Shown here: piece after piece, positions 37,866-49,359 of the stretch | How positions within the stretch are numbered: the stretch's first letter is position 1 | How the letters are laid out: each line of letters opens with the position of its first letter | NCBI RefSeq assembly: GCF_014647855.1 | Contig: NZ_BMPZ01000001.1 | Location: forward strand, 434,001-498,000 | Source of the DNA: Shewanella gelidii | Lineage (GTDB): Bacteria; Pseudomonadota; Gammaproteobacteria; Enterobacterales; Shewanellaceae | Reading direction: 5' to 3' | Length of the DNA: 64,000 nt | The notes under the pieces: model-generated | The model's database searches: none | What the model was told of the DNA's origin: nothing | What the model saw: the letters and a program-made list of their open reading frames with translations, nothing else | Position numbers and translations under genes: made by a program

Positions 37866-38626
37866 TATAGAAAACGCCCTCCTAACTGCATGGCAATCGT
37901 AATGCCAATCACTGAAGACACCGTCAATAAGGTTGCGAGCCCCCAACGTGATATGCCAACGTTCATATGGCCTTTCACCATATCTGAAATAGCGTTGATC
38001 ATTGGGAAACCAGGAACTAACATCAGCACACTTGCGACCATAGGAAGTTGTGGCGTTGCCGTAACCGGATAAATATAGCCAAATTGCGCCACTAGATTGG
38101 TCACAAATGCTGTCACCGCGAAGTTAATTAGAAGATTAAAATGTCGCTTCGCAATATAGAGTCGGACAGCCATACCGATTGCCGATGCAAAAAATGTAAT
38201 CACGTCGGCTTGCCAGTCACCACCAAACAAGTGGCAAAAACTCGCACACGAAAGACCGATCATTGGAATTAAATATTTCGCGGGGTAGGTTTTAGCTTCG
38301 ATACGAGCCAGACGTTTACGGACTTCGTACAGCCCATATAAACCTTTTTCTGTTAAGACACAGATCCGCTGCAGTTCGCACACGATTGTCATGTTAATAC
38401 CATGCTCTCGCAGACGTCTCGTCGTTGTCACACAGCGGCCATGGACAAGACTCGTCAGAACTAACGAATTCGATGAGATCGATAATTCAACACTCTCGAG
38501 TCCGAGTGCTTTCCCTAATCGCTGACTAATCTCTTCGATCAGCTCTGATTCGGCGCCATAAGCCAAAAGAAGTTGTGCAACTCGCACGACTTGGCGCGTA
38601 ATGTCATTTTGAGTATCGGCGTACAC
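37865..38626 (-). CDS. Threonine/serine exporter, large subunit (DUF1212/ThrE)
   Basis: 253 residues. The N-terminal cytoplasmic part (LLAYGAESELIEEISQRLGKALG, then SLVHGRCVTTTRRL) is the protease-like DUF1212 domain; five membrane segments follow, with SFCHLFGGDW and VLMLVPGFPMINAISDMVKGH (the P.VPG motif). Amino-acid export role inferred from ThrE. The start codon is GTG at 38626, with TTGAGG five bases upstream; no ATG is usable. Translationally coupled to the small subunit. Confidence 0.88.
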   Translation of the reverse strand: MYADTQNDITRQVVRVAQLLLAYGAESELIEEISQRLGKALGLESVELSISSNSLVLTSLVHGRCVTTTRRLREHGINMTIVCELQRICVLTEKGLYGLYEVRKRLARIEAKTYPAKYLIPMIGLSCASFCHLFGGDWQADVITFFASAIGMAVRLYIAKRHFNLLINFAVTAFVTNLVAQFGYIYPVTATPQLPMVASVLMLVPGFPMINAISDMVKGHMNVGISRWGLATLLTVSSVIGITIAMQLGGRFL

Positions 38627-38747
38627 TGGAGCCTCAAGTTACTAAGAATTACACTCTAAGTACTTACACCCCAAGCCCCACGCGATGCTGCGTTCAGGGC
38701 TTGGATTTTCAACACGCCTCGAAATGATTCGATGAGACAAGCGTCTC

Positions 38748-39944
<1,197 letters not shown>

Positions 39945-40024
39945 TTATACCGTTTAAAACCACAGCTCGCCAAAAACTAAAATGTCACGCTTATAGCTAA
40001 ATCATTAGCCAAAAGCGCCATACC

Positions 40025-40061
40025 TACAAAACAAAAGCCCCGCCAACAATGGCAGGGCTTT
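40025..40061 (-). terminator. Terminator between rpmA and obgE
   Basis: Stem AAAGCCC (40055-40061 / 40034-40040) extended by a GCC/GGC pair inside, with TTTGTTTTG on the minus strand. It ends most rplU-rpmA transcripts before obgE. Confidence 0.75.
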
Positions 40062-40088
40062 AGAAGAACAAGAGTTAATGTTTGAATA

Positions 40089-40346
<258 letters not shown>

Positions 40347-40359
40347 TTAGACTCCTAAA

Positions 40360-40671
40360 TTATGCGCTAATCGCAGTGATTTTAACTTCAGTGAACCACT
40401 GACGGTGGCCCATTTTTTTCTCGTGGTGCTTACGACGGTTGAACTTTTGAATCGTTACTTTCTCACCGCGACCGTGGCTTACCACTTCAGCAACAACTTT
40501 GCCGCCATCAACTAGAGGTGCGCCAACTTTAACGTCATCACCTTTAGCAACCAATAGGACTTGGTCAAATTCAACAGTTTCACCTGTTGCTACTTCTAAT
40601 TTCTCTAAACGTACTGTATGGCCTTCAGCAACACGGTGTTGCTTACCGCCACTTTGAAAAACAGCGTACAT
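40360..40671 (-). CDS. rplU: 50S ribosomal protein L21
   Basis: 103 residues: [17 protein letters not shown]...[20 protein letters not shown], and the basic C-terminus [23 protein letters not shown]. Start ATG 40671 with GGAG upstream; the extension to 40698 has no site. First gene of rplU-rpmA. Confidence 0.98.
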   Translation of the reverse strand: MYAVFQSGGKQHRVAEGHTVRLEKLEVATGETVEFDQVLLVAKGDDVKVGAPLVDGGKVVAEVVSHGRGEKVTIQKFNRRKHHEKKMGHRQWFTEVKITAISA

Positions 40672-40753
40672 AGCTATTTTACTCCGAATTTCTAACACTC
40701 CGTCTCACCTTTGGTGGCGGGTGTCACAAAAAATTTATTGACAATGGGCGCGG

Positions 40754-40782
40754 ATTTTACGCTATGAATCTATAACTGACAA
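40754..40782 (-). promoter_or_regulatory. Sigma-70 promoter of rplU-rpmA
   Basis: On the minus strand TTGTCA (40782-40777), exactly 17 bases, TAAAAT (40759-40754), followed by a GC-rich discriminator (CCGCGCCC), the layout of stringently controlled ribosomal promoters. About 80 bases before the rplU ATG. Confidence 0.7.
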
Positions 40783-40949
40783 GCCTTAATTAACAAAGAT
40801 CAAAAAAAGATTGGAATAACTCCCACAATCCCTCTACGCGAGCTGTCATGTGTAAGATTTTTAGGTAAAATCCGGTTTAATACGTCTATTATACGCCCAA
40901 AATTAATTAAGAGCTAACGTTTCCTATGCCCAATCAATCAGAGCCAACC

Positions 40950-41921
40950 ATGGATTTGAACACCATTCGTGAGTTAGCTGAAAGCGATATGCAAGCCGTC
41001 AATCAGTTAATCTATAAACAGTTAGAGTCCGATGTAGCACTGATCAACCAGTTAGGCTTCTACATTATCAATGGTGGTGGTAAGCGAATGCGTCCACTGC
41101 TATCCATTCTTGCAGCAAGAGCCATTAACTGCGAAGGCGATAAACATCTAAAACTCGCCGCTATTATTGAGTTTATTCATACGGCGTCACTACTTCATGA
41201 TGATGTAGTTGACGAATCTACGCTTCGCAGAGGACGTGAAACTGCAAATGCATTATTTGGCAATAGCGCCAGTGTGCTGGTTGGAGACTTCTTATATACC
41301 CGCTCATTTCAAATGATGACTGAGCTGGAAAACATGAAAGTCTTGACGGTTCTCGCAGATGCTACCAATGTGCTTGCTGAAGGTGAAGTTCTCCAGCTCA
41401 TGAATTGCAATGATCCAGATACCACAGAAGAAAGCTACATGCGGGTGATTTACTGTAAAACAGCAAAACTTTTTGAAGCCGCAACCCGACTTGCTGGTTT
41501 TTTAGGCGGCTGCAGTGCCGACTATGAAAACGCATTGGCTGATTACGGTAAATATCTAGGGACAGCATTTCAGTTAACCGATGACCTACTCGATTATACC
41601 GCTGAAACGGAAGATCTAGGTAAAAACATTGGCGATGATCTCGCCGAAGGCAAACCAACCTTGCCGTTAATTTTTGCAATAGCAAATGGTAAGCCTGAAG
41701 AGCAAGCCCTGATCCGCCAAGCCATTGAGCAAGGTGATGGCAGCAACGAAATAGAAAGAATTGTCAATGCATTAACCGACTGTGGTGCACTCGAATATAC
41801 GCATAAACGAGCCCTTGAAGAAGCAGATAAAGCAATTCAAGCTATCTCGGTTTTACCAGAGTCTGATTATAAGGCCGCGTTAATTTCGCTCGCGAATATT
41901 GCAGTCGAGCGCAGCCATTAG
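40950..41921 (+). CDS. ispB: Octaprenyl diphosphate synthase
   Basis: All-trans polyprenyl diphosphate synthase making the ubiquinone/menaquinone side chain. 323 residues from ATG 40950, equal to E. coli IspB (MDLNTIRELAESDMQAVN...). Motifs: GGGKRMRP, first Asp-rich LLHDDVVDESTLRRGRETAN, second QLTDDLLDYTA. An upstream in-frame ATG at 40926 adds eight residues with no better site, so it is less likely. Divergent from rplU, as in many gammaproteobacteria. Confidence 0.95.
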   Translation: MDLNTIRELAESDMQAVNQLIYKQLESDVALINQLGFYIINGGGKRMRPLLSILAARAINCEGDKHLKLAAIIEFIHTASLLHDDVVDESTLRRGRETANALFGNSASVLVGDFLYTRSFQMMTELENMKVLTVLADATNVLAEGEVLQLMNCNDPDTTEESYMRVIYCKTAKLFEAATRLAGFLGGCSADYENALADYGKYLGTAFQLTDDLLDYTAETEDLGKNIGDDLAEGKPTLPLIFAIANGKPEEQALIRQAIEQGDGSNEIERIVNALTDCGALEYTHKRALEEADKAIQAISVLPESDYKAALISLANIAVERSH

Positions 41922-42002
41922 TCGATAATGATTCACTAAAACATGGTGTAACTGGGTCAGACTTATCAGATAGCAGCCCTACCAAATCATGAATGCACAT
42001 TT

Positions 42003-42036
42003 AAAAAGCCACCTTGTTAAGCACGGTGGCTTTTAT
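42003..42036 (+). terminator. Terminator after ispB
   Basis: 10-bp stem AAAAGCCACC (42004-42013) with GGTGGCTTTT (42025-42034), 11-base loop, followed by TAT. 82 bases beyond the ispB stop. Confidence 0.8.
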
Positions 42037-42106
42037 ATTGAGCGTCATATGAAATAGTCAGCAAACTTAATCCATGGCATCACACTCGATTGACTGAATG
42101 CGCACG

Positions 42107-42781
42107 CTACACCTGCCAATTAATTTCCATGTAACCTGATTGCTTCAATAGCTGGTTCACTTTGGAGAAATGCCGACAACCAAAGAAACCGCGGTAGGCA
42201 GATAAAGGAGAAGGATGAGGCCCGACTAATGCGTGATGCTTATCTTTATCTAAAGCACGTGCTTTTTTCTGCGCATGGCTTCCCCAAAGTACAAAAACAA
42301 TAGGTCGTTCTTGTGCAGATAACAGCTCAACAACATGGTCGGTAAATGTTTCCCAGCCTGCTTTTGCATGCGAATGAGCTTTCCCTTGCTCAACCGTCAA
42401 CACGGTATTTAGCATCAGCACTCCCTGCTTTGCCCAACTGGCAAGGTTTCCATGTGAAGGGATCTCAAAGCCATCAATATCAGTGGCTAATTCTTTGTAG
42501 ATGTTCACCAAAGACGGTGGCACTTTGACATCCGCTTGAACTGAAAAACACAAACCATGGGCTTGATCGGGACCATGATATGGGTCTTGGCCAAGGATAA
42601 CTACTTTCACTTGATCAAGAGGCGTCAAATCAAACGCAGCATAAACATCTTGTTCTGCCGGGAATATATTTTTTTCACTTCGTCGCTCGCCAGCGATAAA
42701 GCGTTCTAAATCAATAAAGTAATCCTGTTGACGCTCTCGAGCAATAAACTGTGACCAATCTTCTACCATCATTTTTGTCAT
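42107..42781 (-). CDS. ung: Uracil-DNA glycosylase
   Basis: Removes uracil from DNA. 224 residues. [18 protein letters not shown] holds the catalytic Asp66; [18 protein letters not shown] and [20 protein letters not shown] (DNA-binding leucine loop) complete the family 1 set. ATG 42781 with GGAA five bases upstream is preferred over the alternative TTG at 42790. Convergent with ispB. Confidence 0.97.
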   Translation of the reverse strand: MTKMMVEDWSQFIARERQQDYFIDLERFIAGERRSEKNIFPAEQDVYAAFDLTPLDQVKVVILGQDPYHGPDQAHGLCFSVQADVKVPPSLVNIYKELATDIDGFEIPSHGNLASWAKQGVLMLNTVLTVEQGKAHSHAKAGWETFTDHVVELLSAQERPIVFVLWGSHAQKKARALDKDKHHALVGPHPSPLSAYRGFFGCRHFSKVNQLLKQSGYMEINWQV

Positions 42782-42998
42782 CAATTCCAATTCGTTTAAT
42801 CAGATCTTACCTTGATTTCCTGTTAGTGAACATCCACAAACCGCCAAGGGCGCATGCCTATAAATGCGGACGTAAAATGCTTCTTTAATTACCGGTATAA
42901 TTCCTAAGATATAGATCGCATTTGTCAAATAACTTAAGACTTTAGGTAAGCCTTTGGGCTAGAATCTTTTCACATCAATAAAAATAGAGCGAACCAAC

Positions 42999-43277
42999 AT
43001 GTCAGATCAACAAGAAACCACTATCTACCACATTGCTGATAAATTCATTGCTTTAGCAAATGAAATTAGTCAGCAAGAAAACGATGTCAGCAAAGTCGGC
43101 ACCGCACTGCGCTTTGCGGCGGCGCGTTTTAACGCTTTTGAAGCGGCAATAAAATCAGCGGATCTTAAAGCAGAAAAAGAAAATGCACTAGAGTGGTTTA
43201 CCGCTGAATATAAAGACATGCTCAATGACAACCTAGATGATCATATTGAAAACCCACCGAAGCCAGCTGGGGAATAA
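42999..43277 (+). CDS. DUF3144 small protein
   Basis: 92 residues, soluble and acidic. IYHIADKFIALANEISQQENDVSKVGTALRFAAARFNAFEA is the DUF3144 helix pair, followed by YKDMLNDNLDDHI. Function unknown to me. Monocistronic, with a strong terminator 11 bases after the stop. Confidence 0.8.
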   Translation: MSDQQETTIYHIADKFIALANEISQQENDVSKVGTALRFAAARFNAFEAAIKSADLKAEKENALEWFTAEYKDMLNDNLDDHIENPPKPAGE

Positions 43278-43287
43278 ATTTGATAAT

Positions 43288-43315
43288 AAAGCCACCGCAT
43301 CGGTGGCTTTTTCAT
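43288..43315 (+). terminator. Terminator after the DUF3144 gene
   Basis: 10-bp stem AAAGCCACCG / CGGTGGCTTT (43288-43297 / 43301-43310), CAT loop, T tract. Confidence 0.9.
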
Positions 43316-43362
43316 TTTTACAAGGCGCAATATTGCAACCTCTTTAGCCCGAGGGCTAAAAA

Positions 43363-43977
43363 TTACAACGTCACTACGACCCGCAATGCAAGTGCTATTA
43401 ATACGATACCCGAAAGTGTGTCAATTAATGAGGCTTTCTCTCGCAATCGATTTAGCACATTCGGGTGCGAAAGCATCACGGCAATAACGGTGTACCATAA
43501 TCCATCAATCACGAGAGGGGTCGTTACAATGAGGCCTTTGCCCACAAAGCTGTCCGCGCTCCCAACAAACTGACTAAACAATGCTAAGAAAAACAGCATT
43601 ATTTTGGGGTTGAATATAGAAATAGCAAATCCATCTCTTGCCGCAACCCATAGGCTTGTCTTTTCACCGGCAGCGAGTTTCTGCTGCATCCCACCTTTAG
43701 CACGTAATGCTTGAAAGCCAATCCAAGCCAGATACAAAGCACCGGTCAATGTAATAGCCTGAAAGACGGTAGGAGCCTGTTGCAACACAACAGCCAACCC
43801 CAGCAGAGTCACTAAAGCATATATACCAATGCCCATCGCATGGGCCCAAGCACAAATGACGCCATGCAAGCGACTACCGCCAAGCGAGTGCCGAACAATC
43901 ATAGCAAGACTCGGCCCAGGAGACATCGCTCCTAAACAACATATCGCTAATAAACTTAACCAAGCACTCCAACTCAT
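43363..43977 (-). CDS. LysE/RhtB-family amino-acid exporter
   Basis: 204 residues, six membrane segments. LAICCLGAMSPGPSLAMIVRHSLGGSRLHGVICAWAHAMG carries the family SPGP...........G...G......G motif; WIGFQALRAKG and NPKIMLFFLALFSQFV match the second half. Exports an amino acid or homoserine lactone-like solute; substrate unknown. Start at ATG 43977 puts the signature where expected; the ATG at 43995 has no site either, so the start is not certain. Confidence 0.88.
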   Translation of the reverse strand: MSWSAWLSLLAICCLGAMSPGPSLAMIVRHSLGGSRLHGVICAWAHAMGIGIYALVTLLGLAVVLQQAPTVFQAITLTGALYLAWIGFQALRAKGGMQQKLAAGEKTSLWVAARDGFAISIFNPKIMLFFLALFSQFVGSADSFVGKGLIVTTPLVIDGLWYTVIAVMLSHPNVLNRLREKASLIDTLSGIVLIALALRVVVTL

Positions 43978-44085
43978 AACTCTGCAAGACCCCATAACAT
44001 TGAAGCGTCAATATACCTGAATGATTCGCAAAGGTATGCTAGTTCTTATATAATCCCGCGACGATTCAACAACCTCCATACACCC

Positions 44086-44490
44086 ATGAATGAAGTCATT
44101 GATCAGCTGCAATCCCTAAGTGAATCGGTGCCAGTTCCCTTAGAACTTCCAAGTTTTGAGCAACTTGTTGAAGTTGAAGAGCAAATCCTTATTCCTTTAC
44201 CTGTAGATCTTAAGGAATACCTATTACATGGTTCCAATGTCATATATGGCACATTAGAACCTGTAACGGTCTCTGATCCTGGCTCACACACCTACCTGGC
44301 AGAAGTTGCTAGCTACGCTTGGTCAATTGGCCTCCCCCGAGAAATGGTCGCAATATGCCAGGTCGGTGATAGTTTTTACTGCATGGATCAAGAAGGCCAA
44401 GTTCATCTTTGGCAGGATGGCGATTACCAAGACGAGCCTTGGGAGTCAATTTGGCAATGGATTGAACACGTTTGGCTGCAAAACGATTAA
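44086..44490 (+). CDS. SMI1/KNR4 (SUKH) family protein
   Basis: 134 residues. LPSFEQLVEVEEQILIPLPVDLKEYLLHGSNVIYG is the SUKH core (E..L...LP.DY..FL...N), with ICQVGDSFYCMDQEGQVHLWQDG and a final W. SUKH proteins are often immunity proteins of toxin systems, but many are stand-alone housekeeping proteins. No toxin gene lies beside it; the next gene, 18 bases on, is an HTH protein. No clear ribosome-binding site. Confidence 0.8.
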   Translation: MNEVIDQLQSLSESVPVPLELPSFEQLVEVEEQILIPLPVDLKEYLLHGSNVIYGTLEPVTVSDPGSHTYLAEVASYAWSIGLPREMVAICQVGDSFYCMDQEGQVHLWQDGDYQDEPWESIWQWIEHVWLQND

Positions 44491-44508
44491 AGAAGGCGAA
44501 GAAGAGAA

Positions 44509-45009
44509 ATGACAAAGAAAAATAGTTTAAACGCCATTGAAGTGCAATGTTTACGGGTTTCGCTTGGCCTAAATCAAGCGCAAGTTGCTCAAATTACCAA
44601 AGCGACAGAAGAAGATGTGCAAGCTTGGGAAACGGGTGAACAGCTCATCCCTGAAGTCGCTCAAAAAAAGCTGCTAGAGATTGACGACATCATAGAAATG
44701 CAAGTTCTTAATACTTGTGACGGGATTGAGTCTCTATTCAAAAGTGAGCCCAAAAGGCGACTTAGCTTTGTCGTGTACCCAACCCAAGCGATATACACAC
44801 AATACAATCCAGAGTTTATTAGCTCGTTACCATTTACTGAGCTTTATAACACGTCAACTTGGCGCATTAAGAAAGAGTGTAAATTAGTACTTGAAGTGGA
44901 CGTTACCCTCGTTAGTTTTGATGTCGACTCATACAAAGCGTTTCGTGAGCAAGAAGGATTAGGTGAAAGTAGAGAAAACAGAGCAAAATGGGCCGCGACC
45001 CAAATATAA
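44509..45009 (+). CDS. HTH (XRE-like) protein, probably DUF4447/YdiL-like
   Basis: 166 residues. The N-terminal third is a Cro/C1-like helix-turn-helix ([38 protein letters not shown]). The C-terminal part ([19 protein letters not shown]... [22 protein letters not shown]) has the architecture of DUF4447 proteins such as YdiL-like proteins of Shewanella. Probable small DNA-binding regulator; target unknown. AAGAGAA before the ATG. Co-transcribed with the SUKH gene. Confidence 0.72.
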   Translation: MTKKNSLNAIEVQCLRVSLGLNQAQVAQITKATEEDVQAWETGEQLIPEVAQKKLLEIDDIIEMQVLNTCDGIESLFKSEPKRRLSFVVYPTQAIYTQYNPEFISSLPFTELYNTSTWRIKKECKLVLEVDVTLVSFDVDSYKAFREQEGLGESRENRAKWAATQI

Positions 45010-45139
45010 GCCAATCGACATCTCAGCATAAAAAGACGATTGTGAACTAACGTATGCAAAGCGGTGTAAATATGAGTAAAACGCTCAGTTGCGATAAAGA
45101 TTACATCGTGTCCTACACCAATTAACCGCGATAATATTC

Positions 45140-45172
45140 AAGAGGGCAACACTCAAAAAGTGTTGCCCTCTT
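45140..45172. terminator. Bidirectional hairpin between convergent genes
   Basis: 14-bp perfect inverted repeat (45140-45153 / 45159-45172, AGAGGGCAACACT core) with CAAAA loop. The T tract is short on both strands. It separates the HTH gene from the convergent GST gene. Confidence 0.7.
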
Positions 45173-45246
45173 GGTAAAAAGATAAAGTTACCGCTCAAGA
45201 CTCCCGACTATCGACGCGCTTTAATAGAGCAATGTTTGCAGCAAAC

Positions 45247-45867
45247 TTAATCGTTCGCGGCTTTTAACTCTTTTTCTAATGCGCGCTCAAAAGCGGGGCG
45301 CTGACAAACAAATTCCAAATAGTCATTTAGTTTTTCAGGGAGCTCTAGCTTCGCCCGTCCCGCCCACATCAATGTTTGCCCGAGTAGTATATCAACGACA
45401 GAAAACTCACCCAAAGCGTAACCTTGGGCAGGCAACCAATCATTGGCAACCGTGACTGCTTTTTCAAATTCCCATTTCGCCACTAGCAGCATATTCTTTT
45501 GCCTAAGCTCTTCAGGTAAAGCAAATTTGTGCTTACCCATTGTCCATAATGGCTGCTCTAGTTCACAAGTAATAAAACTCAGCCATTGCAGCAATTGAGC
45601 AGACTCCTTAGTTCCCGGTCGTGGCATTAAGTGCCCGCCATACTTTGCAGCCAGGTACTGCACGATCGCGACAGACTCGGTGAGAACTAATTTATCTTCA
45701 ACCAAAACAGGAATTTTGCCACTTGCATTTAGTGCTAAAAACGTCTCACTACAATTTTCACCTTTGGAAAAATCAACGAAATGATAAGCCCAATTCAGCC
45801 CTAATTCTTCAAGTATCCAAGAGACTCGTAGTGAGCGACTACGAGGGACGCCATATAAAGTGATCAT
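45247..45867 (-). CDS. Glutathione S-transferase family protein
   Basis: 206 residues. N-terminal thioredoxin-like domain (LYGVPRSRSLRVSWILEELGLNWAY, SGKIPVLVEDKLVLTESVAIVQYLA with the SNAIL-type ESVAI motif) and helical C-domain (LLQWLSFITCELEQPL, DILLGQTLMWA). Probable glutathione conjugation or reduction; substrate unknown. AGGACT upstream of the ATG. Alone. Confidence 0.92.
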   Translation of the reverse strand: MITLYGVPRSRSLRVSWILEELGLNWAYHFVDFSKGENCSETFLALNASGKIPVLVEDKLVLTESVAIVQYLAAKYGGHLMPRPGTKESAQLLQWLSFITCELEQPLWTMGKHKFALPEELRQKNMLLVAKWEFEKAVTVANDWLPAQGYALGEFSVVDILLGQTLMWAGRAKLELPEKLNDYLEFVCQRPAFERALEKELKAAND

Positions 45868-46125
45868 AGATAGTCCTTATGTGATCGATGGAGAACAAGC
45901 CTTTGCTTTTACGCAACTAATCTGCCATCTATTATCATCGCTTAGCAAATTTGTTCTATGACCATTTAGTCGATCACCTATTCATACAGCCCTATATAGA
46001 CAACTGACACATTAAGTCGCAATGACGGACAAGCACTTCACCATTAAAATTCCCCGCATTGAAGTGACTTTCAGGTATAATCCGGCCTTAATTCACTAAA
46101 AAGCGCCGCCGCGCCAGAGAAAGAC

Positions 46126-46590
46126 ATGACTAACAACGATATTTTGCGCCGACTGCGCTTTGTGTTTGATTTCAATAACGCCAAAATGATCCGCATGTTT
46201 GCGAAAGTAAAACACGAAATGCCGCAAGAGGTTCTCATCGACCTTCTCAAGAAAGATGACGAAGAAGGCTTTGTTGAATGTGATGATAAAACACTGTGCA
46301 TGTTTTTAGATGGACTCATCATTTCCAAGCGAGGACTAAAGCCAGGCGCAGAAATTCCGGAACCTGCCACTCGAATCAACAACAACATGATCTTCAAGAA
46401 GCTGCGTGTTGCACTTGAACTTAAAGAAGGCGATATCCTTGCATTACTCGACTCTGTTGATATGGCGATGTCAAAATCAGAATTGAGTGCGTTATTTCGC
46501 AATCCACAACATAAGAATTTTAAAATATGTGGCGATCAGGTTCTACGCTACTTTATTAAAGCACTTTCTCTTCAGCATCGCGGTAAGTAA
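46126..46590 (+). CDS. yehS: YehS/DUF1456 protein
   Basis: 154 residues (E. coli YehS 156). Two repeats of the DUF1456 unit: NNDILRRLRFVFDFNNAKMIRMF and NNNMIFKKLRVALELKEGDILALLDS, each followed by a short acidic stretch and CDDKTLCMFLDGLI / CGDQVLRYFIKAL. Function unknown. Terminator 28 bases past the stop. Confidence 0.93.
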   Translation: MTNNDILRRLRFVFDFNNAKMIRMFAKVKHEMPQEVLIDLLKKDDEEGFVECDDKTLCMFLDGLIISKRGLKPGAEIPEPATRINNNMIFKKLRVALELKEGDILALLDSVDMAMSKSELSALFRNPQHKNFKICGDQVLRYFIKALSLQHRGK

Positions 46591-46617
46591 CACAAACCGC
46601 ATTGATGATGCCTATAT

Positions 46618-46644
46618 AAAACGCAGCAAACGCTGCGTTTTTTT
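46618..46644 (+). terminator. Terminator after yehS
   Basis: 10-bp stem AAAACGCAGC / GCTGCGTTTT (46618-46627 / 46632-46641), AAAC loop, T tract. Confidence 0.92.
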
Positions 46645-46764
46645 ATGCATTCGATAAAAATCCATTAACTCCCCAAGGTAGCCATACATGAAAGGTCACA
46701 TTTTGTGTTAATCTTGAATCAAAATCATTTCTCTTTAAAATTGCATGCGATCTAAGGTTGTTCA

Positions 46765-48453
46765 ATGAACGATAGCAAACGCCCACTCTATTTGCCCTTT
46801 GCTGGCCCCGCCATTCTAGAAGCACCACTCATTAACAAAGGCAGTGCATTCACCGAAGAAGAACGTGTGTTTTTCAACCTTGAGGGATTGCTGCCCAGTG
46901 TTATTGAAACGATTGAAGAGCAAGCATCGAGGGCTTATGCGCAATTTAAGCATTACACCAATGATTTAGAAAAACATATCTATTTGCGCAATATTCAAGA
47001 TACCAACGAGACACTTTTCCATCGCCTGATCCAAAATCATATTAGTGAAATGATGCCAATCATTTACACCCCGACCGTCGGTTCAGCATGTGAGCGTTTT
47101 TCCAAAGATTATCGTCGCAACCGCGGCTTATTTATCTCCTATGAGAATAAAGACAGAATCGAGGATATTCTCAATAATTCAACCCAGCACAAAGTCAAAA
47201 TTATTGTTGTGACCGATGGAGAACGCATCTTAGGTCTAGGCGATCAAGGAATTGGTGGCATGGGGATCCCAATAGGTAAGCTTTCTTTATATACCAGTTG
47301 TGGTGGCATCAGCCCAGCTTACACCTTACCCATTACACTGGATGTGGGCACAGATAACCCATCGCTACTTGAAGATCCTATGTATATGGGATGGCGTCAC
47401 CAAAGAATTGGAGGCGACGAATATAAAGCGTTTGTAGAATCCTTTATGGAAGCCGTACATCAACGCTGGCCAGAGGCACTCATCCAATTCGAGGATTTCG
47501 CACAAAAAAATGCAATGCCGATCCTCGAAAGCTACAAAGATAAATATTGCTGTTTTAACGATGATATTCAAGGCACCGCAGCAGTAACCGTTGGCTCATT
47601 ATTAGCGGCTTGTACAGCGGCAAATACCAAGCTTAGTGAGCAACGCGTCGTCTTTTTAGGCGCAGGTTCTGCGGGCTGTGGGATAGCGGAAGCTATTATT
47701 GCACAAATGGTGTCTGAGGGGATTGATGACCGCCAAGCTCGGGCTCAAGTCTTTATGGTCGATCGCTGGGGGTTGTTGCAAGACAATATGCCTAACTTAC
47801 TTAGCTTCCAGACCAAACTCGCGCACAAACGTGATGATATTGCCCATTGGCAAAATTACAGCGAGACTCTTTCGCTACTCGATGTAGTCAATAACGCCAA
47901 GCCGACGGTACTCATTGGTGTTTCTGGTGCCCCAGGGCTCTTTAGTGAAGAGATCATTAAAGCGATGCACCAGCATTGTAAGCGTCCAATCGTCTTTCCA
48001 CTCTCCAATCCAACTAGCCGAGTGGAAGCGACACCGAAAGATATTCTTCACTGGACACAAGGACAGGCACTCGTCGCAACCGGTAGTCCTTTTGAGCCTG
48101 TAGTGGTGGGGGATCAAACCTTTGAAATCGCGCAGTGTAATAACAGCTACATATTTCCTGGGATTGGTCTTGGCGTACTTTCTGTCGCTGCGTCACGCGT
48201 GAGTGATGCGATGTTAATGGCGTCGAGTCGAGCACTTGCAGAGTGTTCCCCTCTTGCACAAGAAGGACATGGGCCTTTGCTTCCTGCACTTGAAAATATT
48301 CATGATGTTAGTCGGCATATTGCGTTCGCAGTAGCCAAAGCAGCCGTTGCTGAAGGGCTCGCGGTTCAAGCAACTGACGACTTTATTATGCAAGCGATTG
48401 AAGATAATTTTTGGCTACCTGAATATCGACAATACAAACGCACCTCATTCTGA
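46765..48453 (+). CDS. maeA: NAD-dependent malic enzyme
   Basis: Oxidative decarboxylation of malate to pyruvate. 562 residues (E. coli MaeA 565). [21 protein letters not shown] and RRNRGLF (malate/Tyr site), [21 protein letters not shown] (signature), [25 protein letters not shown] (metal site), and the NAD-binding [17 protein letters not shown]. The C-terminal part ([29 protein letters not shown]) is intact. Monocistronic with its own terminator. Confidence 0.97.
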   Translation: MNDSKRPLYLPFAGPAILEAPLINKGSAFTEEERVFFNLEGLLPSVIETIEEQASRAYAQFKHYTNDLEKHIYLRNIQDTNETLFHRLIQNHISEMMPIIYTPTVGSACERFSKDYRRNRGLFISYENKDRIEDILNNSTQHKVKIIVVTDGERILGLGDQGIGGMGIPIGKLSLYTSCGGISPAYTLPITLDVGTDNPSLLEDPMYMGWRHQRIGGDEYKAFVESFMEAVHQRWPEALIQFEDFAQKNAMPILESYKDKYCCFNDDIQGTAAVTVGSLLAACTAANTKLSEQRVVFLGAGSAGCGIAEAIIAQMVSEGIDDRQARAQVFMVDRWGLLQDNMPNLLSFQTKLAHKRDDIAHWQNYSETLSLLDVVNNAKPTVLIGVSGAPGLFSEEIIKAMHQHCKRPIVFPLSNPTSRVEATPKDILHWTQGQALVATGSPFEPVVVGDQTFEIAQCNNSYIFPGIGLGVLSVAASRVSDAMLMASSRALAECSPLAQEGHGPLLPALENIHDVSRHIAFAVAKAAVAEGLAVQATDDFIMQAIEDNFWLPEYRQYKRTSF

Positions 48454-48603
48454 CCGCACAAAACATCATGGGGCAAAAATCAATCGAGTGCCCCTATGAA
48501 CAGGGCGCCGTGGTGGTTAATAGGGACTCAGTAATCCACTCGACAGACTTGCTGAATTTCTTCGCGGCAAGATAGCAAATCGTTATCCAATACCATGTGA
48601 AAG

Positions 48604-48632
48604 AAAGCCCAGTCATTTGACTGGGCTTTTTG
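48604..48632 (+). terminator. Terminator downstream of maeA
   Basis: 11-bp stem AAAGCCCAGTC / GACTGGGCTTT (48604-48614 / 48619-48629), ATTT loop, T tract on both strands, so it could also serve the convergent gene ending at 48704. Confidence 0.88.
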
Positions 48633-48703
48633 ACTCTGTGATGACCACTCAGAATTGACTGAATATTGTCACGAGCATCTTCTCAAAAGAAGACTTTCAC
48701 ACG

Positions 48704-49141
48704 TTAATCACGATGAATAACATCAAGCATACTGTTAAGTAATACTCTGTCAGTCCGCGCTTTTTTTAATTTTTTTGCACTTTCTTTTAACGATGTTTCA
48801 GCAAGTCGAGTAAAAATATCATTGTACTCATGCTCTTGAATCGCGTCATCGGAATCCGCTAACTCAGCAATATCTTGTGCAACCCGACTGAGTTGCAACC
48901 AAGCATTTGCAATATAGAATCCGTGAAAGTCGACTTTTTCCACTAACTTAGTCGCACTTGCAGGTAAGCTCGTCCAAACCTTTTCAAATTTCTGTTCTTC
49001 GTCAGCAAGTAACTCTTCAAATAGATTCGCATAGGCCTCAACCAAGCTTTCAGGTAAAGAGTCCATTGGCAGAACCATACTGGTGACATTTAGTGCCACT
49101 TTTTCAGCTCGCAGCTTATATTCAGCTTGTTCAGTGTTCAT
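48704..49141 (-). CDS. Conserved hypothetical, possibly DUF3069
   Basis: 145 residues, all-helical and acidic, no signal or membrane segment. MVLPMDSLPESLVEAYANLFEELLADEEQKFEKVWTSLPA followed by VDFHGFYIANAWLQL resembles the DUF3069 group as I remember it, but I am not sure. The frame is preceded by a weak site (AACAGAGAAT). Neighbours (maeA and a peptidase) give no hint. Confidence 0.55.
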   Translation of the reverse strand: MNTEQAEYKLRAEKVALNVTSMVLPMDSLPESLVEAYANLFEELLADEEQKFEKVWTSLPASATKLVEKVDFHGFYIANAWLQLSRVAQDIAELADSDDAIQEHEYNDIFTRLAETSLKESAKKLKKARTDRVLLNSMLDVIHRD

Positions 49142-49359
49142 GACTATTCTCTGTTATTTTAACTGTAGCGGAGTATACCAGCGTGATCTTGTGCCTCAAA
49201 GTGCATTTCCTTTTGGCAGTATAAACCTCACAATACGACAGCATCACCTCTCCAAATTGACGAAAGCCTTGCTCCTCCCCGCAACACCCTGCGATAATCC
49301 CGCACCATAATAATCAATCCAAACTAGAACTAACTTCTAGCCAATTATTGGAGTCCGCT

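Noticed and set aside
43280..43573. 97-codon frame overlapping the LysE gene
   Set aside because: Covers the DUF3144 terminator and the antisense of the LysE 3' end; codon pattern follows the LysE gene on the other strand.
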